The position numbers and the translations under genes are program-made. From Tragulus kanchil (Eukaryota; Chordata; Mammalia; Artiodactyla; Tragulidae): a stretch of 64,000 nucleotides of DNA. Every line of letters begins with the position of its first letter. Positions within the stretch are counted from its first letter, which is position 1. Below, piece by piece: positions 22,851 through 35,285 of the stretch. The stretch is from contig JAIOJX010000001.1 in NCBI GenBank assembly GCA_022376925.1, forward strand, positions 34,876,170-34,940,169, read 5' to 3'. The notes beneath the pieces were generated by a model that had not been told where the DNA came from, made no database searches, and saw only the letters and a list, made by a program, of their open reading frames with translations.

Positions 22851-24270
22851 GTAAATGGATTTCAGTTTCAAGTGATTTCTTGTTGGTTTCCTGTGAAGTT
22901 CCACTTTTAGAAGCCTCAAGATAGCAAAGCAAGCACTGCTGGCCTTTTCTAATTTTGTGCACAAAAATATCAGTTTTGGAAAATCAAGAGCCTCAATTTG
23001 GCCACTTCAGTTTGAGATCTCTTTTAGTATAATTTCCCCAGTTGACTAACTACATGCACATATGAGCTCAGTACATAATCTGGCTGGAGTGTTGTCAGAC
23101 ACTGACTTTAGCTTTCTGACTCCCCTCGTTCCTGTTTTTGAGAGATTCTATTTCCCACTTTAAGCTGAACTTGCCAGGGATAAAATTACTAGTGAAATTG
23201 TGTAGTGGGCCATCTTGTGAGCTTAACTCCTCCAGGAGTCACCCCGGGATCGTTTCAGTTTTCCTATGTGTCTTAAAACCTGCCTCCTGCAATCGCCTCC
23301 TGCGAAGACCACTGTGGTTGCTCAGGCCACTGAATGGCCAGTTCTTATGTGCAACCCCCGGAGAAGCAAATACTTTAATTAATGAGTGTGTTTCCCTATG
23401 GGACCACTGCACAGTTTGAGGATGAGGCCTCCACCACTCCCATAAATTTCTCAGTCACCTGAAAAAACCGTAACCAGCCAGGAGTCCTGTCCCTTCTCTT
23501 TGGAGCAAAGCTCTCACATATTCTGCTCACTTTTATACCAGCAATTTCGATAAAGGCAGCCAAACTGAGGAAAAGTGTCAGATCAGCCTCTTATCTAACC
23601 ACGCAGCCAAGATGATTCAGTCCCCGACAACGGAACAACCTCGGCATCTTTCAGCTAAGCTCTAGGTATTCCTGTATTTTTCCAAACAAGCCCCTTCCCC
23701 AGTACTTTTCACTGGGTTGAGTACTTCTGGCATCTTTCAGCCAGCCCCCGATCCAGTATCTTTCAACTGGGCGGGAATTCCTTGATGTCTTTCAATCGAG
23801 CCCCAGTTGGTGTCTAGGTCATGAGTGGGTATGCCCTGGATGTTTCATCTGCTCCCCCACTCCAGTATCTTTCCTACTGGGAGGGGGCAGGTAACCTGCT
23901 CCACTGCCAAATAAAACTCCAAATCTCAAGCCATATGGGATATTCAGGAACCAGGTGGGACTTACTCAAATTTATCTGCACTCCCTGAGTGCATCTTCAC
24001 ACCACACGTATCTTCGTACTACACTGCTCACTTCTAAGAATGACCTAATAGGTTGTCTTGTCCTACTTTTCAGTGACCAATTTAAGTGAGTCCTTTTCTG
24101 AGGCATTCCTTAAGTACCATAGCCCACAGTAATCTCTTCCTTTTTAAACGCCAGGAATGGGGATTTTCCAATGACGTGGTGTGTTATACCACGGTCTATG
24201 TTTGTTAAGTGTGCATGATGTATCTATACCAGATTTTAAACTGAAGAAGGGTCACTTCCACCACTTTTCA
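22851..24270. other. ERV-derived or intergenic sequence downstream of GPRASP2
   Basis: No coding frame recognised. A degenerate repeat with 'tatctttcaactggg' and 'catctttcagccagcccc' variants occupies about 23640-23890. The right end grades into the GPRASP2 3' flank. Confidence 0.4.
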
Positions 24271-24278
24271 CACAGAAC

Positions 24279-24284
24279 TTTATT
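24279..24284 (-). terminator. GPRASP2: GPRASP2 polyadenylation signal
   Basis: The plus strand reads 'gaactttattgaaaac', i.e. AATAAA on the minus strand, 309-314 bases beyond the stop codon. The same context (ttttcaataaagttct) occurs at the GPRASP1 3' end. Confidence 0.75.
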
Positions 24285-24592
24285 GAAAACACTGACTCGA
24301 ATAGAGAACAATACGTTTAACAACAAATAGCAGGGTAGCTTACAGGCGGCTCAGTTTGTTAAAAGCTCAATACTGAAAAATACAGCAATCTGGACAGCAA
24401 GACAAATATCAACAATTTTTTTACAGCACTAATAATCATTTGGCATCCACAAAATGATCCAGCTTAAACAAAGACCTGGACAAAAGTAACATCAGCATTA
24501 AAAGTTACCACATAAGACCAGACTGAAAACCAAAGCACTACTCAGGGTTCTTTGGGAACATAAGGCTGATCACAGGCAAGTGGTCAATCATA

Positions 24593-27055
24593 TTAGCTTT
24601 GCTGTCCCACCTCAGGATCATTCTGATTGTCTATTTGGACTTGTAGGTCCTCAGCTAACTTCTCAAATTCATGGAATGCAGAAATAAGCGGCTCAAGACT
24701 GAAATCATCATCAATTAAGGCCATTGTCCCATTTTTAATAATATTACTAATGTTCTGAAACATTTTAATAACAATTTGAATGTTATCATTTGTCTCTTCT
24801 ATGTTAAAGAGACCCACAAATATCGATAGAGCCTTGGCACTGAATAGTTTCTTTGCCACCATGGGATTTTGAGACAAATTCAACAGCATTTTCAGAACAT
24901 GAAACTTTGTTCTTGCATTGCCTGTAGTTAATAAGGAAAGAAATCCAGACATATAATTGGCAACCAGTGTGTGATAGTCAGTAGTTGAGGTGAGATGTCT
25001 AAGCATCCTTAACCCAAGCAGCTGCTCAGGGGAACCCACACTATGAGCAAGGGTTTCCTCACATACCTGACATACAAATGTCTCAATCATGTTTAGATTT
25101 GGGTAAGGTGGAGCCATGTGAATCATACTTTCCAGAAAACTTGTCCTAACTCGGGAGGAGGGATAATTAAGCAAGGTTTCAATAAGTGAGACAACACCGG
25201 AATCACGAATGAAATCACGAGTAAACTGAGAAGCAGTTCTCATACCCATTGCAATTTTACATATTTCATGAATAAAAGGATCTCGAATTTTGTCCATTAA
25301 TAGAAGGAGTTCCTCAAACTCTTCAGGACCAATTTTAAGTTCACATTGTATGCAACTGCAGGACCAACTCTCAGGCTCTGCACTCTCCTTGGCCCTTAGA
25401 TGCTCTCGAATTTCCCTGACTGACCGATAGGACTGATCATACTGAAATGGGAACTCAGAGTCGGGCTGATTAGACTGAAGCGAAGATTCCTGCTCTTCCC
25501 CTTCTGGGGTAGCTTCCACATTAGTGGGCTTCCTCTCAAACAGTTCTCTGTATACAGATGTTGCGTCTTCAGGAATTCTAAAGGGGTTTGGGGATGGGAA
25601 GCCAACCACATGACAAAGACCCGGTTTGAATTCAACAGTGACCTCTTCCCAGGTTTTGGGCCTGGATGATACATTCATTTCCTCCTCAGCTGGATCTCTG
25701 AACCTGGGACTAGCCTTGTACACAGGGCGAGGATGTAAGTCAAAGCAGGCCTCATCCCTGTCCCAGAACCAGGACCCAAATATGGCCTCTTCTTCAGACT
25801 CTGGCCTGCTCTCTTCTCTGGCCTCAGCCCCCAAATTGGACTTTTCCTCAGTCCAGAACAATGATCCACCAATGGCCCCTTCCTCAGCCTTCGGCTCAGA
25901 TTCACAGACGGCTGAAGCTCCAGCCTCCATATTAGCCTCTTTTTCTGCCCAGAACCAGGACCCAATAATGACCTCCTCCTCACACCTGGGTTCTTGTTTG
26001 AGCCTGTCACTGTTACTAACATCTTTCTTGGCCCTGGGCTTTAAGATAGTATTGGGCTCTTCCTTGTCTCTCGGTCTGAATCTACCTTTGGCTTCTTCTC
26101 CAGGCAGAAACCAAGACTCCTTATAGTACTCATCTTCAGACTCAGATTCAAAAAAGTCCTCTCTCTTTGCCCTGAGCTTGGATCTCATATTTGCCTCATC
26201 CCTAACTCTGGGCCTGAACAAGTTCTTAGAATTTTCTCCAGCCCACAAGCAGAATGTGTTGCCAGACTCCTCCTCAGACCCAGACCAGGAATCGATATAG
26301 GTATCTTGCTTGGATCTGGGCCTGGATCTGGGATTAGGCTGATGTTTGGCCCTGTGCCTAGACCTGGTACTAGCCTCTTCCCTAGGCCATGATCTGATAC
26401 TGGCCTCTTCTCCAGCCCAAAAAGAAGACAGTGTAGAGGTCTCATCTGCTGACCAGAATCCAGATTCATTAGAAGCCTCCTCTCTGGCCCTAGGCCTGGG
26501 ATAGCACCAAGACCCCATATTAGGTTCCTCCCCTGATCCAAGCCAGAGTTGGATTCCTGTCTGAATCTGGGAGCCAGGAAAGGTCTCAGTGTCCACACTG
26601 ACCAGTTCCCTATCCACAGACAGGGCCACAGGTTTAGTGGCTGACCCAGACTCAGTACTGACCAATGGCCAGGCTACTGCATTGGTCTGGGGCATGCCCT
26701 CTGCTTGTGACATTGCCTCAGCCCCAAACTCAGTCTGAGCCCAAGCCTGGGCTTCATCCTTGGATTTTGCCCCAGGGACTGCCTTGGCTTCAGTCTTTGG
26801 ACGTGCCCCGCCTACTACCCTGGCCTCAGTTTTAGGTCTTGCTCCTGCCATTGCCTGGGACTCAGTTTTGGGCCTTGCCCCAGCCACTGCCTTGGACTCA
26901 GTTTTGGGCCTTGCCCCAGATGTTGTGTGGTTCCTAACCTTGGGTCTGACCACCAATGGGACTTCATTCTCTCTCTCAGTCGCACCAGCAACCTCTTCTC
27001 CAGGCTTCTTTTCAGGCTTGGCCTGGGAGCCACGCTCAACTTCAGCCCCAGTCAT
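24593..27055 (-). CDS. GPRASP2: G-protein-coupled receptor-associated sorting protein 2
   Basis: GASP-family adaptor. The family binds cytoplasmic tails of many GPCRs and steers them to lysosomal sorting after endocytosis. The chosen ATG at 27053-27055 gives 820 residues starting MTGAEVE, close to the human length; the open frame extends upstream without another ATG, so the start rests on family similarity. Residues about 30-90 hold four GARPKTE repeats. Residues about 150-500 are acidic/basic low-complexity sequence with GASP motifs, including two clear GSWFW copies and variants such as SSFWAGEE and ESWFLPGEE. The last about 250 residues form the conserved armadillo-like domain (from [17 protein letters not shown] to the C-terminus) with no disruption. 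The whole CDS lies in one exon, as in other mammals. Paralogue GPRASP1 lies 26 kb upstream on the same strand. Confidence 0.95.
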   Translation of the reverse strand: MTGAEVERGSQAKPEKKPGEEVAGATERENEVPLVVRPKVRNHTTSGARPKTESKAVAGARPKTESQAMAGARPKTEARVVGGARPKTEAKAVPGAKSKDEAQAWAQTEFGAEAMSQAEGMPQTNAVAWPLVSTESGSATKPVALSVDRELVSVDTETFPGSQIQTGIQLWLGSGEEPNMGSWCYPRPRAREEASNESGFWSADETSTLSSFWAGEEASIRSWPREEASTRSRHRAKHQPNPRSRPRSKQDTYIDSWSGSEEESGNTFCLWAGENSKNLFRPRVRDEANMRSKLRAKREDFFESESEDEYYKESWFLPGEEAKGRFRPRDKEEPNTILKPRAKKDVSNSDRLKQEPRCEEEVIIGSWFWAEKEANMEAGASAVCESEPKAEEGAIGGSLFWTEEKSNLGAEAREESRPESEEEAIFGSWFWDRDEACFDLHPRPVYKASPRFRDPAEEEMNVSSRPKTWEEVTVEFKPGLCHVVGFPSPNPFRIPEDATSVYRELFERKPTNVEATPEGEEQESSLQSNQPDSEFPFQYDQSYRSVREIREHLRAKESAEPESWSCSCIQCELKIGPEEFEELLLLMDKIRDPFIHEICKIAMGMRTASQFTRDFIRDSGVVSLIETLLNYPSSRVRTSFLESMIHMAPPYPNLNMIETFVCQVCEETLAHSVGSPEQLLGLRMLRHLTSTTDYHTLVANYMSGFLSLLTTGNARTKFHVLKMLLNLSQNPMVAKKLFSAKALSIFVGLFNIEETNDNIQIVIKMFQNISNIIKNGTMALIDDDFSLEPLISAFHEFEKLAEDLQVQIDNQNDPEVGQQS

Positions 27056-27173
27056 AGCACAAGTTACAGAGAAGATCTGGTTAAATACCCCTATTGAAGT
27101 CCCAGTCTCTATCACAGATCTGTCACGGTTTTGAATCTTCACACTCTAACTTCTCGATGATTCGGGCAATAGA

Positions 27174-27176
27174 GCT
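27174..27176 (-). other. GPRASP2: Putative 3' splice site before the GPRASP2 coding exon
   Basis: The minus strand reads 'cttttgcttccag|ctctattg', a good acceptor about 120 bases before the ATG. The matching GPRASP1 position reads 'ctttctttccaactatg', where AG has become AA. Confidence 0.4.
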
Positions 27177-27314
27177 GGAAGCAAAAGTTTAGAGTCAATC
27201 ACCAGTCCAGCAGTCAGTCGGACTCCTTTCCAATTCCAGCCCCAGCCAGTATCACAGAGTGGAGAAGCACAACCAAGCTGGGAGAGGATGGATGGTTCCT
27301 GGGTGGGCGCACAC

Positions 27315-27437
27315 CTGTTGAGGGTGGTGGTCAGCAGCAATTCCAACACCACCAGAGCTGCCACTGGAAGTCAATCTAGGAAGCAAGAATGGCATGGGGC
27401 TTTGAGTCTCTTCTAACTGTGTCACTCCTTGCAAAAA
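27315..27437 (-). other. GPRASP2: Putative 5' UTR exon of GPRASP2
   Basis: Bounded by 'ctctctgtctgag|' (acceptor) and 'caacag|gtgtgc' (donor) on the minus strand. The GPRASP1 counterpart 57976-58097 keeps both signals and most of the sequence. Non-coding in either case. Confidence 0.5.
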
Positions 27438-28532
27438 CTCAGACAGAGAGACTAGACCTTAAATGCTCTGTGGGAAAGTTAAGCTATTAAAAAGTCTCTT
27501 TGTCATCCTCATTTTACCCACACCCTTTATACCCCCAGAGCTGCCAGAATGTTCTGATCGCTACAACACAGGTATGTAAATAGTGGGAAAGTATCTTGGC
27601 AATGGGAGAGGATGAAGAGCCCCCGGACCAGCCTCTAATTGTTCTTGGAGTTGTGTTGGTCTTCTCTACCCGACCCAAAAGTTGTAACCATTCTCGTATC
27701 TGCACTGATGTGATGCAATTTTACTCTCCTTCTTTTGTTCCACTGGTATTAAGCCTTAAGCAAATAGTAGGCTGTCCTATGGATAAGTAAACATATAAGG
27801 AAAATGGAATCTGAGTGCTTAGTGGACAGGAAAATGCCCCTGATGCAAACATCTCTTTCTGTTAAAGTGTCTAATTTGTCTAATGTTTCCTTCCCCTGTT
27901 CCTTGTTCTCAGGTCTCCTCCCACTCACTTCCCAATTCACACCTACCCCAATATTCTAATACTCCAGCAGGAAACCAGCAAAGGATTCTGCAGCAGCGTG
28001 GAAGTCTGAAAGAGAGTAGGAGATGTGAATCAAAAACACCCAACTAGATCAAAAACACTTGTGAATCTTCCTCTGTAATTGCCCCCGACATTGCTTCTCT
28101 TTGCACAAACCTTTAGAGATCTGAGTCACTCTCTTCCTTCTTTCCTTCCTTGCACAAATAACCAACTTTAAAGAAGATCTATGGACAAAAGAGGAAAAAG
28201 AAAGAGTCAGAAGACCAAGATAACAACTAAGAGCCTGGTGGACAGACCAATACCAAGTATGGGAATCCACATATTGTCCTTCAATATTTAAGAATCCTCT
28301 TAGTAGAATACTCTCGTTTTATTTAGGCCCTCTATTTAAGCAGTCCTGATAACAACATCTCGTGAAGTCACATTTTTCATATTGCTCCCTTCTCCAATTC
28401 TGAGGATTCACCACTAGGTGTATCACATTCCCTTTGCTTTGCGCAGCATATATTGGGGGAAGGGCGCCTGCATATTCTAGAAAACAGGTTGTGCAGCGAT
28501 ACTTGTATTTAAGACTTACGTGGCATCCTCAC

Positions 28533-28561
28533 CTCCCAGTCCATCTTTTCTGCCCCCAATT
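28533..28561 (-). other. GPRASP2: Duplicate of the GPRASP2 29-bp 5' exon
   Basis: Identical to 29612-29640; present because of tandem repeat 4. Confidence 0.4.
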
Positions 28562-29611
28562 CTGGAAAGAGAAGGAGGAGGAAGGCAAGGGAAGCGTGCA
28601 GAAATCTGGTAGACGGAAGAACTTGAGAAAGTGTTCTTGCTAAAATTTCAGCAAAAGGTATGTAAATAGTAATCTTGGCAATGGGAGAGGATGAAGAGCC
28701 CCCGGACCAGCCTCTAATTGTTCTTGGAGTTGTGTTGGTCTTCTCTACCCGACCCAAAAGTTGTAACCATTCTCGTATCTGCACTGATGTGATGCAATTT
28801 TACTCTCCTTCTTTTGTTCCACTGGTATTAAGCCTTAAGCAAATAGTAGGCTGTCCTATGGATAAGTAAACATATAAGGAAAATGGAATCTGAGTGCTTA
28901 GTGGACAGGAAAATGCCCCTGATGCAAACATCTCTTTCTGTTAAAGTGTCTAATTTGTCTAATGTTTCCTTCCCCTGTTCCTTGTTCTCAGGTCTCCTCC
29001 CACTCACTTCCCAATTCACACCTACCCCAATATTCTAATACTCCAGCAGGAAACCAGCAAAGGATTCTGCAGCAGCGTGGAAGTCTGAAAGAGAGTAGGA
29101 GATGTGAATCAAAAACACCCAACTAGATCAAAAACACTTGTGAATCTTCCTCTGTAATTGCCCCCGACATTGCTTCTCTTTGCACAAACCTTTAGAGATC
29201 TGAGTCACTCTCTTCCTTCTTTCCTTCCTTGCACAAATAACCAACTTTAAAGAAGATCTATGGACAAAAGAGGAAAAAGAAAGAGTCAGAAGACCAAGAT
29301 AACAACTAAGAGCCTGGTGGACAGACCAATACCAAGTATGGGAATCCACATATTGTCCTTCAATATTTAAGAATCCTCTTAGTAGAATACTCTCGTTTTA
29401 TTTAGGCCCTCTATTTAAGCAGTCCTGATAACAACATCTCGTGAAGTCACATTTTTCATATTGCTCCCTTCTCCAATTCTGAGGATTCACCACTAGGTGT
29501 ATCACATTCCCTTTGCTTTGCGCAGCATATATTGGGGGAAGGGCGCCTGCATATTCTAGAAAACAGGTTGTGCAGCGATACTTGTATTTAAGACTTACGT
29601 GGCATCCTCAC

Positions 29612-29640
29612 CTCCCAGTCCATCTTTTCTGCCCCCAATT
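29612..29640 (-). other. GPRASP2: Putative 29-bp 5' UTR exon of GPRASP2
   Basis: Minus strand: 'ttctctttccag|' acceptor, a 29-base exon starting aattgggggcag, then 'gggag|gtgagg' donor. GPRASP1 has the same 29-base unit at 60277-60305 with both signals kept and a few substitutions. Confidence 0.5.
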
Positions 29641-30648
29641 CTGGAAAGAGAAGGAGGAGGAAGGCAAGGGAAGCGTGCAGAAATCTGGTAGACGGAAGAA
29701 CTTGAGAAAGTGTTCTTGGTTGCCTGACCTGGTCGCAGCCACCTCACCTGGATTCAGAGGTCCAGTCAATCTCTGCTGCACCCCACCCCTCACCCCGACA
29801 CAACTTCAGAACAACAGGTCGTTTTTCCATCCCTCATTTTTCTCAAGCCTCTCCTGTACAAACGCACCCCATGGCCTGAAATCACCGACCTACTCCGCAA
29901 ACATGGCACTTTGGCATCAAAAAGGCACTTGCGGGAAGGGACAACACCGGGCACGTGGGGGCGCAACAAGCCCCTTGGCAGAATCCTGGCGCGGACCTTC
30001 CTTGTGTCCACCCGCTCAGCACTCAGCTGCCGGCTGCTCCCCACGCGGGCCCGACGGGCTCCCGGGGGCGCCCACCCCCGTTCCCCTCCGCATTTCGCCC
30101 GCAGCAGCCCCCCGCACAGCCCGCTCCCAGCACCAGCACCGTCGAGGGCGTGGCGAGGGCACCCCGAAAGCCCCCAACAGGAAGCGGCCGCGCCGTCCGC
30201 AACCCTAGCAGGGGAGGGAGTCCCTGCGGCCAAGACACCCGCGGCCCCGGCCGTCTCAGCACTAGGGGTCCCCAGCGCTGCGCACCTGTCTCGGGGGACC
30301 GCTCCAACCCGGTCGCCTTCCCCCCGTCTGGCTGCCAGGCGCGGCGCGCAGGCCGCGAGCCGGTCGCTCGTCGCCCCGCGACACCCCCACTTGCCTTCGC
30401 AGGCGCAGGGTCCCGGCGCTCGGGCCGCAGCTCCTCGCCGCCTCCCACCGCTCGCCGTGCGCGCACAACGGCCAAGAGGCGGCCCGCCCCCCGCGCCGCT
30501 GCGCCAAACCGGCCAGGGGCTGCGCAGGCTGCGGCACCAACCGCTCGCCGCGAGGCTGTCGGGAAGGGGGGCGGAGGGATACGGCACGACCGCGCTCGGC
30601 GCCCCCTCCCCGGCGTCGTGCCCCCCGTAGTTCCGACCGGCAGGGGGC

Positions 30649-30678
30649 GGGGCCGGGGCCGGGGCCGGGGCCGGGGCC
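30649..30678 (+). repeat. (GGGGCC)5 hexanucleotide repeat
   Basis: Five perfect GGGGCC units within a longer G-rich run (from about 30643 to 30683). Same unit count at 61266-61295. Confidence 0.95.
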
Positions 30679-30850
30679 GGGAGGAGCCCGGGCTGAGGGG
30701 CGGGGCCACGCCTGCCCTCCGCCGGCCCCCGGGGGCGCCCGCCCCCTGGCTTCCGGCCCCGCAGCGTTACGGGGCCGGGGGCGGCGGGGGCGAGGTCGGA
30801 AGAGGCCGCACCGCTAGCGCCAGCGGATGGATACCGCCCGGCCCGCACTC

Positions 30851-30900
30851 TGTGTGTGTGTGTGCGTGTGTGTGTGTGTGTCTGTGTGTCTGTGTGTGTC
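30851..30900 (+). repeat. (TG)n microsatellite, interrupted
   Basis: TG dinucleotides interrupted by single C-containing steps (tgcgtg, tgtctg). The equivalent at 61468-61517 differs by one T-to-C change. Confidence 0.9.
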
Positions 30901-31613
30901 CGCCCCTCCCCGCGCCCGCTGGTCTTCTTGGGCGCAGGGGGCTGAGGGGCTGTGCTTGCGTTGTTCCTGGGGCCGCGGGCGCCAGCAGGGTGCGAGGGGG
31001 CGCCCGTGGAGGCCGAGCCCCTGCCCCTCTTCTAAGGAAAGGCAGCCCCTGACAGACCTCTGGCCCGAGGAGAGAATCCAACCACTTGTCTGCGCCAGTG
31101 TCCTCATTCTTTCTGCCACACTGCTGTTTTCGCAGTGGCAGTGGCGGCAGGCTTTACTGTTTCGCTGCCCCCACAGGGGCCCGGGAAACGGGACCTTTCA
31201 GGACCAGCACCTGCTCGGGCAACCCTGGCTCCTCTTCCTGGCTGCTGGCCGGTCTTCTCTTGCACTGGCTCCCAAGGGCTCATCATCTTTGTTGGCACGA
31301 TGGGAGTAGGCCAGGGATTAGCACCAACCGGCATCTCACATACTTGCCATACATAGCCGTCTACTTCCCCCACCCATTCTTTGGAGGAGGTCCCACCAGG
31401 TACCCTCTTCTCCAAGTTGCTTCTTGACTCCTCTGATTCCTGCATTCCTATAGCCTCCCTGCAGTCTCCACCCCCTTCTTTCTGTGCTCCATCGGTCAAA
31501 GAGCAGCAACCCTGGTCAAGTACAACTCGGGTTGAGCACAGACCTGCTAGCATTATTGCCAATTTGAAAACCCAGCTAAATGGCACTCTCACTGTGGTAG
31601 GCTGAGTAAAAGT

Positions 31614-32110
31614 TTCCCCCAAACGTCCATATCCTATTCTCCAGAATGTAAATATGTGATGTTACCTCGACTGGAGAATTAAGGTCGCAGATGGAATTAA
31701 GATTGCTAATTAGCTGAATGTACTGATTATATACTGCTTTATCTTGAGCAATGCCATGGCAAGGCTACTTTAAATGTGGAAGAGGAAGGAAAATGATTTA
31801 GTGGCAGAGTAAGATTGCATGAGAAAGATCCAACAAAGGGACAGGAAGTCACTGGTTTTCAAGAAGGAAAGAAACCAAGAGGCCAAGGACTACATGAAGA
31901 CCCTGAAGGTGGAAAAGGCAAGGAGAGAGATTCCTCTAGACCCTTTTGGAAGAATGAAGTACTCCTATCACCTTTATTTCAGACCAATGAGAACCTTTTC
32001 CTATTTGCAACCTTCAGGACTATAAGACAGTATTTTAACTCGTTTTGTTTGTCCCTTTTTTAAGCCAGTAATACTGTGGTAACTTGTCACAGCAGCAGTA
32101 GGACTGGAAT
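31614..32110 (+). mobile_element. Ancient LTR-like (MaLR-type) remnant
   Basis: Resembles an old mammalian LTR: 'gagtaaaagtttcccccaa' at its left edge and 'aagccagtaatactgtggtaa' at its right. Diverged counterparts lie at about 62320-62440 and 63413-63545 in the GPRASP1 copy. Family uncertain. Confidence 0.4.
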
Positions 32111-32849
32111 TCACTCACCATCCTGTCAGGCCATTCCCCTTCACTTGAACTGGGCTTTAGCCCCTGGGAGTAACAATTTGGGGGTTCATCTCTCACCACT
32201 ATAGCCATGCTCTTAGGAGCCTTTTCTCTTTGCTAAAGGAGAGACTTTGCAATTTTCTTTGAGGTTCATCTTGGAGAAAGTCCCTATTTACTGACAATTA
32301 CAGGATGAAAAGGGAACCTTATTCTTAGCACGAATTATCATGTATTTTCATATCAGCTTTTACGTGTTACTAGATATGTATTATAACTGTACAATATTTA
32401 GGCGATATGAAAAAATCTAGAGATAATTCTATACTGATTCTGGAGACAACAGATGTCAATTTTCAGAGGAAATTCTTTCACTGTGCGCTTTCAATGGCCT
32501 TAGCTGAACTGTGGGTTGTTTTCTTCTGAAGTGTATTCTCTCTTGGGTGAATTCCATGCTTGAAGAAGGGAGCCTGAGCTCTGCTGGGATCTGTGGGTGT
32601 AGGTGAATCTCTCTGCCTCTCTGAACTGTTCTTTCTCCTCCTTAAAGTGTCTGGTGTCTTTAATTTATTCGACAGAAATATATATGAGCATCTACTTTGT
32701 CCTAGGCACAAACAAAAAAGAAAGAAACCTCTGTTTTCACGGAGGTGACCTTTACTTGTAGCTTCATTCTTATTAATTTCTTTTCCAAACATTTACAGAT
32801 TTATTCAAAGTCATATTGGCAATCCCACCTGTTAATTCCAGATATGATC
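32111..32849. other. Intergenic, upstream of GPRASP2
   Basis: The first part (to about 32330) aligns loosely to 63540-63800 near GPRASP1, for example 'gaactgggctttagccc' against 'gaactgggcttcagccc'. No gene seen. Confidence 0.5.
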
Positions 32850-32985
32850 TCCTGGAGAAGGAAATGGCAACCTACTCCAGTATTCTTGCCTGGGAAATCC
32901 CATGCACAGAGGAGCCTAATGGGCTACAGTCCATGGGGTCACAAAAGTGTTGGACACGACTGAGTGACTAAACAACCAACAACAT
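32850..32985 (+). mobile_element. Bov-A fragment
   Basis: 'ggagaaggaaatggcaacc' through 'ttggacacgactgagtgac', the Bov-A body without the tRNA head. Confidence 0.85.
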
Positions 32986-33090
32986 TAACAGAATAAAAAA
33001 CAAAACCACATGATTTTAATAGACATAGAAAAAGTATTTGAAAAAACTCCACCACCTTTTCATGACACACTCTTAATAATTGGGTATATA

Positions 33091-33290
33091 GTCACTCTGT
33101 TGTCTCTGACTCTTCTGCAACCCCGTGAACCATAGCCCACCAGGCTCCTCTGTCCATGGGATTTCCCAGGCAAGAATACTGGAGTGGATTGCCATTTCCT
33201 CTTTCAAGAGATCTTTCTGACCCAGGGATCAAACCCACGTCTCTTGCACTGACAGATGGATTCTTTACCATTGAGTGACCTGGAAAGCCC
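33091..33290 (-). mobile_element. Bov-tA SINE, reverse
   Basis: Reverse complement begins 'gggctttccaggtcactcaa' and runs through the Bov-A body. Confidence 0.85.
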
Positions 33291-33491
33291 CATACATGGA
33301 TATACCCCAAATAATAAAAGTCATACATGAGAAGCTCAAAGCTAACATTATAGTCAATGGTGAAAAACTGAAAGCCTTTCCTTTAAGATCTGGAACAAGG
33401 TAACTGTGCCCACTCTCACTACTCCCATTCAACATAGTACTGGAAGTCCTAGCCAGAGAAATTAGGGAATAAAAAGAAGTAAAAGGCATTC

Positions 33492-33690
33492 TGGGGACTC
33501 CCCAGTGGTCCAGTGGCTAAGAATCAACCTTGCAATGTAGAGGACATGGGTTCAACCCCTGGTTGGGGAACTAACATCCTACATACTGCAGAGCAAGTAA
33601 GCCCATACGCCGTAACTAAAGAGTCTATGCACAGCAACTAAGACGTGACATAAGCAAATAAATAAACAAATTTTCTTAAAAAAAAAGACA
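33492..33690 (+). mobile_element. CHR-type SINE, older
   Basis: Head 'actccccagtggtccagtgg', body with 'ggttcaacccctggttgggg', A-rich tail ending at about 33690. Confidence 0.8.
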
Positions 33691-34944
33691 TTCCAATTGG
33701 AAATGAGTAAGTACAAGTGTCTGTGTTTGCACAAGACATAAGCTTATATTGAGAAAAGCCTAATGACTCAACCAAAAAACTGCAGGAATGTACTCAGTAA
33801 AGTTTCGGGATATACAATCAACACAGAAAAATGAGTTATGGTTCTATACACCAACAACAAACTATCTCAAAAATAAAGAAAACAATTACAATAGCATCAA
33901 TAATAGCAAATTTTTAGGAATATTTTTAAGTACTGAAATATCTGTACACTGAAAACTATAAGACACTGACTAAAAAGAAATTGAAGAACAAATTAATGGA
34001 AACATATCCTGTGCTTATTGATCAGAATAATTAATATTGTTAAACTGTTGATAGTGCCCAAAGTAATCTATAAATTCAATGAAATCCCTATCAAAATTCC
34101 AACAGAATTTTAAACAAACAAAAAATCAACATCCTCAAATTTGTATTGAACCACAAACCACCACAGCAGTCATAAAAAGAAGACCAAAGCTGGAAGAATT
34201 ACACTCTGTGATTGCAAACTTAATTACAAAGCTCTATAATCATAACATGATTGTACTGGCATAAAAACAGACACATAGACCAATGGAACAGAATCAAGAG
34301 CCCAGAAATAAACCACACATATATAGTAAGCTAATATTTGACAAGAAAGTCAACAAGACTTTGACTTGGGAAAATATAGTCTCTTCAATATATTGTCCTG
34401 GGAAAAGTAGATTTTCACATGCAAAATAATGAAACTGAACCCCTATCTTACACCACATATAAAAATTAACTTGAAATGGATTAAAGTTTAAATGTAAGAT
34501 TCTAGAATAAAACATAGGGAAAAGGCTTCTTGACATTGGTCTTGGCAAAAAAAAAAATTTTTAAGAGACACCAAAATCACAAGAACAACAGCAAAAATAA
34601 ACAAGCAGAACTACATCAAACTAAAATGCTTCTGCACAGCAAAAAAATCAACAAACTGAAAAGACAACTTACATAATGAGGGAGAAAGTTCCCAGGTGGC
34701 ACTCATCGTAAAGAATCCTCTTGCCAAAGCAGAATAGGGGATAATATTTGCAAACCTTTTATCTGAAAAGAGCTTAATATCTAAACTATATCAGGAATCA
34801 CACAATTGAACAGTAAAAATAATAATCTGATTCTTAAATGCATTAAGAACCTAAATAGACAGTTTTCCATAGAAGAGATACAAATGGTCAACAGTTCTAT
34901 GAAAAGATGACATCACTAATGTCATGAAAAGATGACATCAGACT

Positions 34945-35285
34945 TCCATAGTGGCTCATGGTAAAGAATCCACCTGTCAATGCAGGAAATATGGGTTTGA
35001 CCCCTGATCCAAGAGGATCCCACATGCTAAGGAGCAACTAAGCTCATGCTCCACAACCACTGAGCCTGTGCCCTGGAGAGCAGGACCCTCAACTACGGAG
35101 CATAGGTACCACAACTATGGAAGGCCATGTGCCCTAGAGCCACTGCTCTGCAATAAGAGAAGCCACCACAATGAGAAGCTATACGTCACAACTACAGAGT
35201 AGCCCCTGCTCTCCACAACGAGAAAAAAGCCCATGAAGTTGTGAAGACCCAGCACAGCCAAAAATTAACTAACTAAATAAAAACA
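34945..35285 (+). mobile_element. CHR-type SINE, long older copy
   Basis: Head 'cttccatagtggctcatgg', body with repeated 'ccacaactatggaa', 'gccactgctctgcaa' phrases and tail 'aactaactaaataaaa'. Confidence 0.75.

Larger units (their letters stand above)
27571..29718. repeat. Direct tandem repeat 4 (about 1.07 kb x 2)
   Basis: Copy A is 27571-28639 and copy B 28657-29718, offset 1079 over most of the length. Copy B lacks a few bases just after its start (atagtgggaaagtatc versus atagtaatc). Linker 28640-28656. The repeat covers GPRASP2 5' intron sequence and duplicates a small 5' exon. Confidence 0.9.
29936..31050 (-). promoter_or_regulatory. GPRASP2: CpG-island promoter of GPRASP2 ('type II')
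   Basis: Dense CpG/GC sequence immediately upstream (minus strand) of the 5' exons, as expected for a broadly expressed mammalian gene. It contains a CACGTG E-box at 29952-29957, five GGGGCC units at 30649-30678 and a (TG)n tract at about 30851-30900. The part from 30369 onward is nearly identical to the GPRASP1 island. The large open frames on both strands are a consequence of base composition. Confidence 0.75.
30369..31613. repeat. Near-identical paralogous tract (partner 60986-62230)
   Basis: Constant offset 30617 with no net indel over 1245 bp. I saw two substitutions (one in the TG tract; 31402 C versus A). Sequence left of 30369 and right of 31613 is homologous but clearly diverged. 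Confidence 0.85.

Noticed and set aside
29790..31052. Long open frames on both strands of the CpG islands (352 and 365 codons; similar at 60580-61669)
   Set aside because: They overlap each other in several frames, are rich in Arg/Pro/Gly/Ala as expected from GC content, show no domain, and run through a microsatellite and the GGGGCC repeat.
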